Of a stretch of DNA of 64,000 bases, positions 13,101 through 20,700 are shown piece after piece (the first letter of the stretch is position 1; the number at the start of each line of letters is the position of its first letter). The notes beneath the pieces were generated by a model. The model saw only the letters and a program-made list of their open reading frames with translations, was not told the DNA's origin and made no database searches. The position numbers and the translations under genes were made by a program. The stretch spans positions 1 to 64,000 of the forward strand of contig MFYT01000096.1 in the NCBI GenBank assembly GCA_001789205.1, read 5' to 3'. Source of the DNA: Candidatus Raymondbacteria bacterium RIFOXYA2_FULL_49_16 (GTDB lineage: Bacteria > Fibrobacterota > OXYB2-FULL-49-7 > XYB2-FULL-49-35).

Positions 13101-14701
13101 TGCACAAATTTCCTTAAATCCGAACCCCATGCGCTGAAAACGATCTCCTGGCCTTCAAGCACCTCTGCGGGAAATATTTTGCCGAATTCCGGACCGGGAA
13201 AATGAGCGGAAACAGTAAATATGATTTCGTCCGCCATGCCCGTGCCTGAAGGATTTCCCAAATTTTCACAGGTTATTTTGACATGGTAGTTGCCCGGGGA
13301 AAGTTTCGGCATCATCAGGCTGCTGCTATCTGCACATGAAGTGCAAACCTCGTCTGTCGTATCATTGGTATAATACACATCCTGCGCGCGCGACAATAAC
13401 GTTAATGTCTGCACGCCCGTATCGGTTGGCAGGAAAAGTCGTGACTTATGAATGGCCGCGGTCATACCCAAAGAGGTGTCCTTGTCCGGCCAGGGTGCGT
13501 TTTCCGGTTTTATCCGGACGGTTATCTTAGCCGCGTCGTACGGAGAATTGGTGCTGGCAAATGAAACCGATGCAGGCAGGACCTTGAATGGAATCTCTAT
13601 TTCTTTGCCGATCGCAATGGCATACTCCGCCTGTGCAGGCGTATCAAACCGGAGCGGGTTTAATAATTGGCTTCCCTGCCCATCCCCGGGAACCACCCAT
13701 TTAGGAGAGGAACCGGGCCCGTTTCTAAGGTCGTTATAACTTGATATGGAATACCATATCGTGTCTCCGTTTTTCAGCCCGCGCAGAATAGCATGTTTGA
13801 CCATGCCCGCGACAAGGCTGTCATTGAGATTGCTTGAAGATTTGCCATAAAAGATCTTGAATCCGTTCACTGAAGGGGCGGAATCGGGTTTTTTCCACGA
13901 AAAATCGACCCCATAGTTTATTGGGGCCGCTATTATATTGCCAGGATGCGGCAGGAATTCATCGTTATCAATGCGTATGGTATCGTACCATCCTGATTTT
14001 ATGCTGTAAACATACGGATAACTGGCTTTTATTGCAGAATCATTTGAGGGATTTTCCACTTCAAACGAGGCGAAAACATGATACTTTCCAGGGGACATTG
14101 CTTTTGTATTCCATTCGTAGGCATAGCGCCCTGTCACAGTGTCCCAGGGAATGGCTGTCGCAAATTTATCGCCCGTCCAGTTGGGCAGGGTGTCTATGTC
14201 GCCGGGACAGGTATTGCAAAAGATCGCCGGTGTTGCGCGCAAATCAAGCAATCCCCTTGTTTTGCCTTTGACCATACCCGCAATATGATAGGTTGAAATG
14301 CCGTTCTCTTTGCTTGTCTCGTACATGGTATCCAAGGATACTTCAGGACGTTTGGGCATGAAACGTATCTGGTAATTAAACCCCGCTGTTGTCGTATCGG
14401 CCAGGGAGTCAAAATAAACCGCGTATACGCCCGGCTGGCTCAAATCAAAACCCGCCGCAACGGTCTTCACGTCGCGGTAAGATTCCACACTTGGGTCGGC
14501 GTCCCTGAACATTGAACCGCCCGGATATTCAACCCTTATTTCACCCTTTGTTTCCGCTCCGGCCTCATTCATTATTGCCGTAAGCCTTCCCGGGGACACA
14601 ATGTTTACAGTGCGCCTTACAGTATAAAGCTCCGCCGCTGACATGCTCGAAAGCAGCAGGACCAGAGCGTACACAGATGCTTTTTTTATGTTAAATCTCA
14701 T
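68..14701 (-). CDS. Giant secreted multidomain beta-helix protein (4877 aa)
   Basis: Probably a cell-surface or secreted adhesin or polysaccharide-binding protein; no catalytic motif was recognised. The start at 14701 is chosen because AAGGAG lies 10 bp upstream and a clean signal peptide follows (MRFNIKK, then a hydrophobic stretch to SMSAA). In-frame ATGs also exist at 14743 and 14794. Rough domain order: FN3-like 248-325; several chitobiase C-terminal/Ig-like domains with the xIYYTxDGxxP pattern; concanavalin-like (DUF1349-type) domains near 1090-1280, 1540-1715 and 1960-2155; then right-handed parallel beta-helix modules near 2515-2870, 2885-3258, 3950-4320 and 4508-4877, with a different beta-helix at about 3430-3790. 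It ends in DIGADEKR with no type IX sorting domain, so the export route is unclear. It lies 58 bp downstream of the 2755-aa gene and is probably co-transcribed with it. Confidence 0.85.
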   Translation of the reverse strand: MRFNIKKASVYALVLLLSSMSAAELYTVRRTVNIVSPGRLTAIMNEAGAETKGEIRVEYPGGSMFRDADPSVESYRDVKTVAAGFDLSQPGVYAVYFDSLADTTTAGFNYQIRFMPKRPEVSLDTMYETSKENGISTYHIAGMVKGKTRGLLDLRATPAIFCNTCPGDIDTLPNWTGDKFATAIPWDTVTGRYAYEWNTKAMSPGKYHVFASFEVENPSNDSAIKASYPYVYSIKSGWYDTIRIDNDEFLPHPGNIIAAPINYGVDFSWKKPDSAPSVNGFKIFYGKSSSNLNDSLVAGMVKHAILRGLKNGDTIWYSISSYNDLRNGPGSSPKWVVPGDGQGSQLLNPLRFDTPAQAEYAIAIGKEIEIPFKVLPASVSFASTNSPYDAAKITVRIKPENAPWPDKDTSLGMTAAIHKSRLFLPTDTGVQTLTLLSRAQDVYYTNDTTDEVCTSCADSSSLMMPKLSPGNYHVKITCENLGNPSGTGMADEIIFTVSAHFPGPEFGKIFPAEVLEGQEIVFSAWGSDLRKFVQNGDNQYLVITGPGQNFSIPFDSVTKYSETGFTAPISGIPAGTYSAYISSSNGNSDTLVNIIRVMSPSTCPGFVSMRPAWGDTGAVVSFTLSDNAGTDDPAGWNVSLNGLSCPVEWVIDNFVEARVPYGASTGGFLIQRTNPSGPPCSLTTSEFLVGAGPMASIAPSSGLYPNSIAVSVNHSGDTAFIQIGDHMPVQYTSPVTLTPDSPSVVQAWSKDILGRISPVAKAEYKIVPVPVTIAAPNGGVFSSAVSCTLTCSEPSADIHFSLNGSNITSSSPLYTAPFIIDCPSTLKFRAFYNGVAEDVKNVDFTIENPSVFSYTLAYPEASEVYTNKSPYLVQGTLTSGVSNFILINNNAVPVTGGSFQATVALKQGENSITVSSLEGRGLQAYTAILDTKRPIVYASGGRIMGTATAPFFDTLSSSEPANIYYKFTGDPSYSLYENPVYIDGATTMSFYAVDLAQNVSDTITESYDILEGLVIEASPGPGTYPEPQHVALSVPTRGRTHANIYYTIDGTTPDTGSSIYTDTLIVSHDMTIKAIGADAFDTSAIFEFAYGIGVSLDLDTLSVGSGEITAYEWQRDTMSLTGIGEAVGSNSDNCMFAYQKLGGDFDVSFKVLEPDDISPWKEAGIMARSGTGAGSSMVWFSFRHNDGTNLMARAESDSLAVETAIPDIFYGHSAKLRMVKIGAILTALFSSDGVNWTSVGSAEIGQDSVLIGPAFTAENSARMRVTGFKGFNGGALPDGSPVISITSPVSGMYFQSYYVHFEGGISRQTVSGDSVIVYLNGVTYGKLPLFSSQFQKNIDFSHTENFFKVLVEDPLTGQKGLTWFTCDSTAPQVSFSAPPGLYEKSLDLTICLNEPGNIYYSGTNQPYIPLTSPVALTLKPDTVEEYHKYYPTSYTITAVGYDYAGNPSNQISGTFQIAPEFKMFVSPNPGVFYDSAEVSLTCNNIGAYDAQIYFKTGKEAWWSIYGAPVKLRYSDRLEAYASYKTKSGETETFSGLYQIVKAGTLSVLSVGTAESTSGEWTGSRQYRLNSVTAPISGDGFHFGAAVIAAESSFVFVAKPMSVAGGKQGLAVFKSTYSSTIGCLVSVLNDTTIKIVKREAPGGLLDTQILHVGADNWLKSARQKDTVYFYSSKNSRDWNLITAVNMPGIVYSGLSVVSEDTAVTAQADFDSVGMDIDNPHPVLSITQPADTLWTNIDSVQVRGVLSNANIFYVLANGGYVSVGNDNTFSKYVRLNYSGNNQIFIEQPDLALTARANVVYDNSSPAVIVNPSADKGPFSSPLNVHAYCNESAVLYISVNGEEYREVAQGDTILTLSGNAQVQYYAIDRATNQSAAQSQSYTIISPPVSSANYASGTYAQPLNITLAPNRSSAVVHYSLNGAEPGLESPVFTESIYINKYTTLKFFAVDAWGRENVNTKVYDITGEVSFDTTRLTNTTLSSYYWENGRLKIRASGYSSGHPEKEGISFTQFLPGDFRVIFRMDSLPEASFHAGISVRSTIQGLSDSTRKLGALLIDSAGRIGWYKRPYDNGLTTIQPVTANGAAGIWMQIVRSNDTVWASYSLNGDVWTPVPGHLDIAAYSVNVGPVIIPHSPALEEEFVFSHFYGFAGGSAVPDDYSMLAVYENNDHIVTANESYALKGRIFDPGMRPLTNSISPIYVTVNEGELETIDPSGEAPFYNWVHNVQLNEGENRILLSHISLNTRNAYSLTITKDTSTPAISLLPLYHHGVDSIPVEMQCSENAWIYWQIGSKPVDSAYGTMASRTLYVGESGIFQAWAIDNMGRHSETVEHYYDVHENLNSYADPVSRVFSTPVQVSLKSNSPDAVIYYTTDGSLPTDSSAKFMEGYLEFSDYTTLKFFAVDPWSVETSIHTETYIPDWTPYSANLNVGYNEDSNMIEMAINSSIFIKSVEFSISDFTGVLKNWTIDDIYPGEKILELTQNESPELIGAKGDSISVSVRITNCFGQVILKTGTIYRTFSRIHFVSIGSAYDYSSGTIHIAKGSDHATGINTSWLSANRGQGDSIIINNHGFTIKSVLSDTALLLTQSSNETYEGSNYAIKRKFAEFAPWANQNRNLVSTYESEVAVLYNDNVPLVGSSIGDWNNWWTTDASHTLTVTAIGNNRTYGTAGRGATLDCRGYGISTYSHYMTIDGIEIKNINSEYGLFIAGDHSTVKNCVVHDGSGKGISLQYDNTCDSVYNNIVYNLGMTGIYAGPGSMFIANNTVFNCGKGIEAYGNGSSILNNIAAANISGDYVWTGTHTFTDNISGDNSVPANNNKLNVSLSRIAFVNTTPGQYDLHINETSAARDSGSAIIQTDIDGNTRTSPYDIGADEAGGYIPPAPPAHSVPVRYVSIGTKADYSAGSVQVAAGSRIVTGTGTAWLDSSRGQGDSVIINSIGYTIDSATSNTRLVLTQAASASFTGSYSIKRKFRTFAAWEAQDRDLIMADECEVAVMYNDTASYKTALVDGWKTSVAHRIIITAAPGNRHNGVAGTGVVLDADSHVWTIYASNVSFADLEVRNLGSPYGMYIGGRENVVRSCLFHGGTGHGLHVYYAGSSDSVYNNIIYGFDSAGIDIATTEWNFVANNTVNGCHEGIRCSHGNSSYNHMYAVNNISVGNNADYSEVPGSVGFNANDSNNIAGDNSLVTVGAGPHCLNNITLAQIKFVDASAAARDLHIRINSAARNVGADLGACFTRDIDNIVRTTGLWDIGADENTTVDVIAPVITVSGVSENGMYNNARTITITVTDDQDPEPVYTATLNGQAIQTGHLASDEGFNTLIVFATDWANNKSADTVHFTLDFTPPVVSVSPLGGYHSAAFFNSDSSITLSASDNLSEEPYIHYTLNGAIPDNNSTLYSGPLTHIAAGTLLKAIAYDYAGNASAVVSAEYLGCINAAFVSGTIWVDSVCGNDNTCNECNDSLHPFKTIDTAFSRISRTASLTSDLTVKIGRGTYTIESNSGINLADVRTSSNARLTIRPQDFAKKATDMPVLKRAATGTGSNTYIFRTSSFTTVQGLKFAMTGNGGIHSNMCIESYRPATSSNHIEGMIIERNVFDNSGITAGTSIHEIRIYSTGEGSSKDVYIRNNIFYKGKNPITIRENGCCNSGQRDSAYFIVNNTAYDCDGKFLNIMNDGGTGVMAHLVAANNVISSGNDTLFYGTSPYAAGPYAVYNTIYESSPATCAFQGKNGTFFVQGMCDSSATAFLSTGISDSNFLRPSQNDLAVDWANATYALSTDIWGNSRNQGNGPDAGAVESPYTAPVLTLASHTVDQATDAFLEHGGETHAAIFRFRLTPSLGTAVVTRMAFRLWNVLNISQDIINGMELIADADNDGVVDSNETAIGGAGTATINGSTGRIAFSTSFNVSSPANYILRADFLSLGQNDSLRIGLYTDSISIASLKTGSVASAAHREIYTVPQTRYVSVGDKADYSTGSLQLVAGSRTVTGAGTAWAAGNRDRGDSIIVNGTGYTIDSVRNDTALALFTNARVSCSGASYVIKRKYATLQTWALQGRNLIAANQNEAAVLYKDSVEFTVTSQSHIDGNWQTDSTHRIIMTSNARNRHQGRAGTGAAINCMASVWNLYKGNTIIENLEIRNSGGYGMYLAGNCNVVRNCFFRNSAGTGLHVYYDAARDSVYNNIFFDIDSIGIEVSSYGSNFLANNTVYGCGKGIFLNSGNTVTNNACVVNNICWGNGVDYRKVTGAAGFNANDTNNISGDNSILTIGNAQKNTGNVSSAQMGFLYTAAGSEDLHIRRSSIARNTGANLSSFFTGDIDGNTRAGAWDVGADENVWADTLAPSIAISGVLNGYYYNTSKQVSVAVSDETDTNPFLVIQVDGDTVESGHQVSAEGMHAVNVEAWDHAGNTSYDSMGFTIDLTSPTTWATPAGGDYSEEYFNSDSSVTLTASDTLSDILHIYYTTNGTTPSDASSVYDDYYPISPITDGMAIKYFAQDNAGNNSSVATDIYNLEQTQTGPAPHYVSIGTAGNYTTGSVHLTAGSKTVTGTGTAWKTANRGKGDSLYTVAAGGYVIDTVLTETSLRLTRTADSGYSGSDYSIMRKFSTIQSWISTGRNLVSLDQREVALMYKDGSEYARYDIGGSGWVTDSLHTIMLAAAPGNRHTGIQGTGVVINCNGSVWNIYKDWVTLDGLEVRNSGGTYGLYVSGRGDVVRSCIFRDGSGYGIHLYYNGSSDSVYNNIVYGFASAGINISTNQWNFVANNTVYGCNKGIQCSHGNYVYNSMYVVNNIAWGNGVDYEEVSGSVGFNSNDSNNIGKDSSLVTVGPGPHCQYNVTASQISFVDTAAATRDLHIQGGSVAKDAGARLNNRFTIDIDGEIRGIPSDSLWDIGADEKR

Positions 14702-14759
14702 GATTCGGGTACTCCTTGCATGACCATGATACTTTTGTTTCATTTGTAGTTCCCCACGC

Positions 14760-17700
14760 CTATTCTGCAAGCGGATAATCACCGGGATCCACAAGGTCTA
14801 TTCCGCTCTGCATCAGGACTCCGTATTCGCCGACAACCGGAAAATCATAATATAACATGAATCCTTTTTTATTATTCGCGAAGTCTCCCGCTTCCGCACC
14901 CACTATTACGGGTCCCAATGAAAATGGCGGCACGGCCACGCCAAACACTTTGCCTGCCGCGCCCTTCTTTAAAGCAGCACCCAATTCGGCCTTAACCGTG
15001 AACTTGGCCCTGTTTGCAGCTTCCCATAAATGCACCCAGGCCTCACCCCATATCTCCACACCCCACTTGTCTATTCCGATCTTGACATGGCCTCTGAAAT
15101 CAGAAAAATTCTTTGCGACTCCAACGCATTCATTCCCTTCCACCCACCCGAGAATCACGAGCTTGCCGAATTCTACAATATCTATCTTTTCAACATTTAC
15201 CCAGAAACCGACCTCGCCTTCGGCAATGCCGCCTCCGGCAGTAAAATAGAGCCTTAATTGCAGGCGCCTTCCGTCCATTGCCGCGGACCGGAAACAGTAT
15301 TCCGCATACTCGACCGGCACTGTGCCGTCCCAGTCGCCCTGCTCGTAACAACCCGTTATCCCATTCAAATACACCCCTGTTGCCCCGACAGGTATGCCGA
15401 GCCCGCTTGCCTTGAATGTCATGCAGGTCTTTTTCAGGAACGGGAGAGGCATTGTATCGAGTTTTTCCGCGACTTCAACCACAGCTCCAAGCTCGCCTTC
15501 GAGCCCGGGCAATACGGCCGACGCTTCTCCGCCATAGTAAAAACCAAGGGCCGACGTATAGCCCATAAAAAGTTTTAAATTGCCCAATCCTATCACGTCG
15601 ATAGGCACATGCAGATCTTTTGCATCAAGTTCAACACGGGCCCCGCCTGATGCTACATGAAAATAGGGATCGTCGTTGTCCAGCCTTATATCATTCAGCT
15701 CAACCCTCCCGCCTTTTAATATGTCCGGAAGGATTGCAGTGGCTTTATGACAGGTCAATGCTGGATTTTTAAAATCAAAAGCAATATCTTCAAATACAAG
15801 CCTGGCCCCTTGAAATAACGGAACTTCGAATTTTGTTATTCCCGGAATAAAGGAAACACCGGATTTGGCCACATGAAAATCAGCCAGCTGCAAAGACGTT
15901 GTAAGCCAGTTGGCCGATATGTCTTTGGGTAAGGTAAGCTGGCCTGTGCGGGCGTAAACGCCGTCTTTGTCGAGTCTCACATCTTCAAATTTTACGCCAA
16001 AACCAGACCAGCCGAGTCTTATGCTGTCGATGCTCCCGGAAAACTTGGTACGTTCGATAACTCCGCCGAAATTAACAGCAACAGTATCGATCCGCAGAGT
16101 GCTGCCGGACAGGTTGAAATTTTCCGGGCTAAAGGTACTTCCAAGATCGGGCGTCTTGATGGAACCGTCAAACAAATAGACCTTGAAATTCTCCTTTGCC
16201 GCAGTCAACCCCTTTTTCGCCAGGCCCACGCCGATGGTGTCAACATTCAAATCAAAAGGCATTGGAATATCAGAAAACTTGGTGGTCGCGTTGAATTCGG
16301 ACACAATTCCGTCTTCATTTATCTTAAAAGTCTCTATGGTGACATTCCTGTCCCCGAACCATGGCAAATTATAGGGCGTGTGGATGGTCACGTTGCTGAG
16401 CACGCCGTAATATTTCCCGCTCGTATCCCTGCCAATGGAAACCTCCATATTATTACCAATGCCATGGCAATCAAAGCCGTAGAAATCAAAAGGCGTCAGG
16501 GGCGTGCCTATGTCCATTACGTCCACATCGCCGCCGGATGTCAGTGTAAACGCATGCACGGTAAGGCATCTGCCCTTCAATCCGTCTATCTCAATATTAT
16601 TTGTCAGCTGCGCGGTGATGCCGGAACCAAGCGAAAAACTCCATCTGCTTATAGGATTGGGTATATCACCGTTATAGGACACTATAATATCCTTGTATCC
16701 TATTGTGACAAGCCCGGCAAGTTCTATTTTCCTTTCGCCGCGATGTATGTTCGCGTCAGCTCTTTTCAATCTCGGGGCCCCGGAGCCCATATCAATCATA
16801 ATGTTAAAGTTCTTTACTTCAGTATTTCGCAGGGATTCAAATGCAAAATCCTGGGTAAAGACCAGGCTTCCCGAAAACCCTATGCTGTCCCTTGAAGCTT
16901 TAATACTAGTAAGGGTATCTTGCAAACCGTCAATATACGGCAGCGTATAAACCACTTTCCCGTTCGGCAGGTCAATTGAGATGTCGGAATAATCCAGTTT
17001 GCCTGTACTTATATTAAAGCTCAGATTGTTAAAGTTCGCTGTTGCGCCTTTTAAGGCATTGACCGGGAAACTGTCCGTCAATGAAAAATTGAAATTTTTC
17101 CCGGCAATTGTGAATTTATCGTCAACATACGAAAAAACTGCCGTATCTATGGAATATGCGAACAGCCCGATTGTATCCGATGCGTTAAGACCTATTTTGC
17201 TTGTGAAGGTAGAGGGGTTCATGCCGGTAAGGTTTAATGCATTCAATGTGATTGCCCTGCCGGAAAGTGACGGAATATCGGGAAAACTGTCTACACGCAC
17301 AGTAACATTCTTCAAACCGGCATCCATTGCCTGCGCCCCGGCATCCACCTTGAAAAACATCTTTCCGGACAGGGCAAGATTGTTGTTGAAAAACTTTGCG
17401 CACAGAGGCTTGGTTTCATAATAAAAATCAGAAAGCCCCCTGGCGGTGATCAGTATGCTGTTGATGGCAAAAGCCGCGGTATCCAGAGATGTTCCGGCGC
17501 TGTCGATAAACGCCTCTCCCTTACCGGAAAAGTCAAGTTTTGGAAAATCTCCATACAATGCGGCAGAAGCGCCGTTTGGAAATGTGATCTGCGTATTATC
17601 GCCCAGGTTGATTTCGCATCCACCCCAGTGCAGCTTGAGACCGTAACCGTATTTTGCAGCATCGAGCCATACGGTTCCGGAATCAAGCGATATCCGGCCT

Positions 17701-20700
17701 TTTAGTTTCAACCCGGGTTTTTTATTTTCCCATTCCGGAATGATTTCAATGTTTTTCCCGCACACTTTTGCATTGTCCTTCATGTAGGGCAGGTCAAAAC
17801 AGATGGAATCAATGACGATCCTGTCGTCTTTCAGCGTAAAATCGTACAATTGCATGTTTCCCGATGCGTTTTCCATCCAGCTTGAAATTATTCCGTAAAC
17901 CGGGTCCGCAAAATTAGTCCTGACAATCCGTGAAGGGTCGAATGAATACCGTGCGATGACACTATCCGAGACACTATCCGAAAGGACATCGTTGACCGGG
18001 AATATATCAAGGCTATCGAGATCCAGATTGGTGGTTTTACCGGTAAGCCCGCTTACATTTGGGATACTCCACTTCAGCTGGACATTCTCCTTCAAGGTGA
18101 TCTTTGAACCAGATGAAAGATCTTTTATCCCCTTCCCCGCCTTGATTCGGGCAAAACCATATTTTCCTATGGGGTATTCTACATTGAGAAGTTCAATACT
18201 GGCCTTTATGCCATAAGAAGTCACTTTATGGGTCCCGCTTAATTGTGTTACAGGATTGTCTCCATTTTGATAAACAGGGGTTTGAAAAAGCAGATTGCCT
18301 TTCCCGTCCGAGGTAAATTCAATCAAATCACCCGCTATGATTTCATTTTCACCTATACTGATGGGAAATGCGGCCTTTGCCTGGGTTACTCCTCCAGTTC
18401 CGGAAAGAGGGGATATAATTTCCGTCCACCAACTGGACGATGTATTAAGCTGGTTTGTATTTGTAAGAGCCAGATCGCCTGCTTTAAGAGAATATATCCC
18501 TTCTCCGCCATAGGGAGAACGATCCGGAACAACCCCATCGTAAAAGACAACATACGCGGAATCAATGTCTATTTCATGGTTTTGATGATCCAGGTGCGCA
18601 TGCCTGACATTATATGCCGTGCTGTCGGGTTTTACAGCAAATGGATTCACAACGCCGTTTTCAATGCCAAGGTTTACGCCTGAATATGTCAAATGCATTC
18701 TTTTTGCAACCAGGGGGCTGTTCAGGGAATCATGGAATGCGGATAAATTGCCGGACACTATTATGCCATTCTCCGTGAGCGTGTCCCTTATTGCCTGGAG
18801 CGTCCAGCCGCTAAAACTTGCGCTTGTAATAGGGCTTGTCCTGCCTTTCATGTCAATAGCCTGAAGCCCTCCCAGTTGAACCGCTCCGTATAAGGGGACG
18901 TTCGCATATTTGAAATGATAGCTCCCCGCATCAGCCGTAATTGTATCTATCATCATCGTTTTATCATGTACTTTACTCAGGCGCAGGCCTTTCAGTTTAA
19001 GCGGGACCTGGTTTGGGACACTGTTGTATCTGACATTCGAAAGAAAACTGTCCGAAAGATCCACTGTTGTTATGATTTTACTACCATTCTGGCCGTCTAT
19101 CCAGTTGAAACTGCTTTCCGGCACAGCCATGGTTCTACTTGGAATGCCAAGCGCATTGCACTGTGAATTAAATTCTATTTGAACATTTGCAGGAGGACCA
19201 ACCTTGTCCGGCGCAATTTCTCCGCTTAATATCCAGTTGCCAAAATAGAAGAAATTTTTAATCGCTATGCCGTCTATCGTTCCATTTGAGTTAATTTTAA
19301 AACCTTGCGCCTTTCTGTTCCCTGCCTGGTCAATGGCATGGATGAATATTTCATAAACACTGCCGCTGTCCGTCTCGGACCCAATATTATCGAGCGCGTG
19401 AGTAATGATGTTTTGTTTGTTCCCGGTATAGTCAGGCAGGCTGTCCCGCGTTTCAATCCCGTTGCCAGTCTCTTTTATATATACCCTGACAAGAATATCA
19501 GATGGGTTTGTTGTAATGGCATCAGATGCAATGTTCCCATTCCAATGCAGCGTCATGGCTGAACCGTCGTGTGAAAGGGTGCATGCCGCCATCGAAGGCT
19601 CGGTGAAATCAAGGGTCAATGTATGGAGTGTTGTCCGTTTATGCCCTGCCATGTCCTTGGCATACGACGTAAGGACTGCATTTCCGTCCGTATCGACGTC
19701 CGTTATTGTATACTCAAGCCCATAGCCCGTATCCGAAAACAACGCGCTGTCGTCAATGGACTCTTCATTCGACGAATCGGTCTTTTTTATGGAAAAGACA
19801 CTACGGCTTACATCCCGAAGGGAATCCACCTTCAGATAAACTTTGTATCTCTGCACGTTTCTCGTTGAATTCCATTCATTGCTGCCGGTAAAAGCTGCAA
19901 CATTCGTATTTACTGAATAGTCGACAAGCGGGGCATCCAGATCTACTTTAAATTTAAAGCTCCGCTCCTGTAGTCTTGAGGGAATATTGAGAATATTCTG
20001 CGTCTGGACATCTAAAGTATATGAGTTATTCGTGTCATTTGGCCCAGGGGCCCATGAAATCAGCCTTGACTGGGGAAGGGATGTGTTGAACGCCGTATCC
20101 AGCCCGATATTCTGCAGGGTTATAACAGTTTGGTTGTTCCAGTTTGTTACAACATATCCGTATCTTAAAATGGGGGCATTGCCTGCCGCAAGGGCATGCA
20201 GTATTTTAAAATGCTGGGAGCCTGTTGAACAAATAGCCTGGCCGATGATATTGAAATCAGGGATTTTTGATGTATCGATCCTTATTCCCTGCGAAGTAAA
20301 TGTGATACTTGAGTCCGCACCGCCAGGAGATATTGCGGCCTTCAGCCAGACAGTATATGGCCCGTTCTTGACTCCCGTTGTGTCAAGAGCAATGTTCCTT
20401 TCAGTCTGAGAGGCGGCATCGGACTTTGGTATTGTTAAAACAGGATTACCCAAATTATTAGGTTGCAGACCATTTAATGAAAGAACGCTGTACACCCAGA
20501 TATTCAAACCGTTGTAAATTGTAGGCCCTGTTATTTTTGCTTTTACAGCATTTGGTGTAGATCCAAACCAGAGATTACCACTGGTGTCTATCGCCCCCTG
20601 ATTGCCGAAGTTTACACCAGAAATAACAGGATCTGCCCATGAAAATTCAAAATCCCCGGATTTTTGAACAATGTCTTTCTCTTTGATATTGGCGGTCACG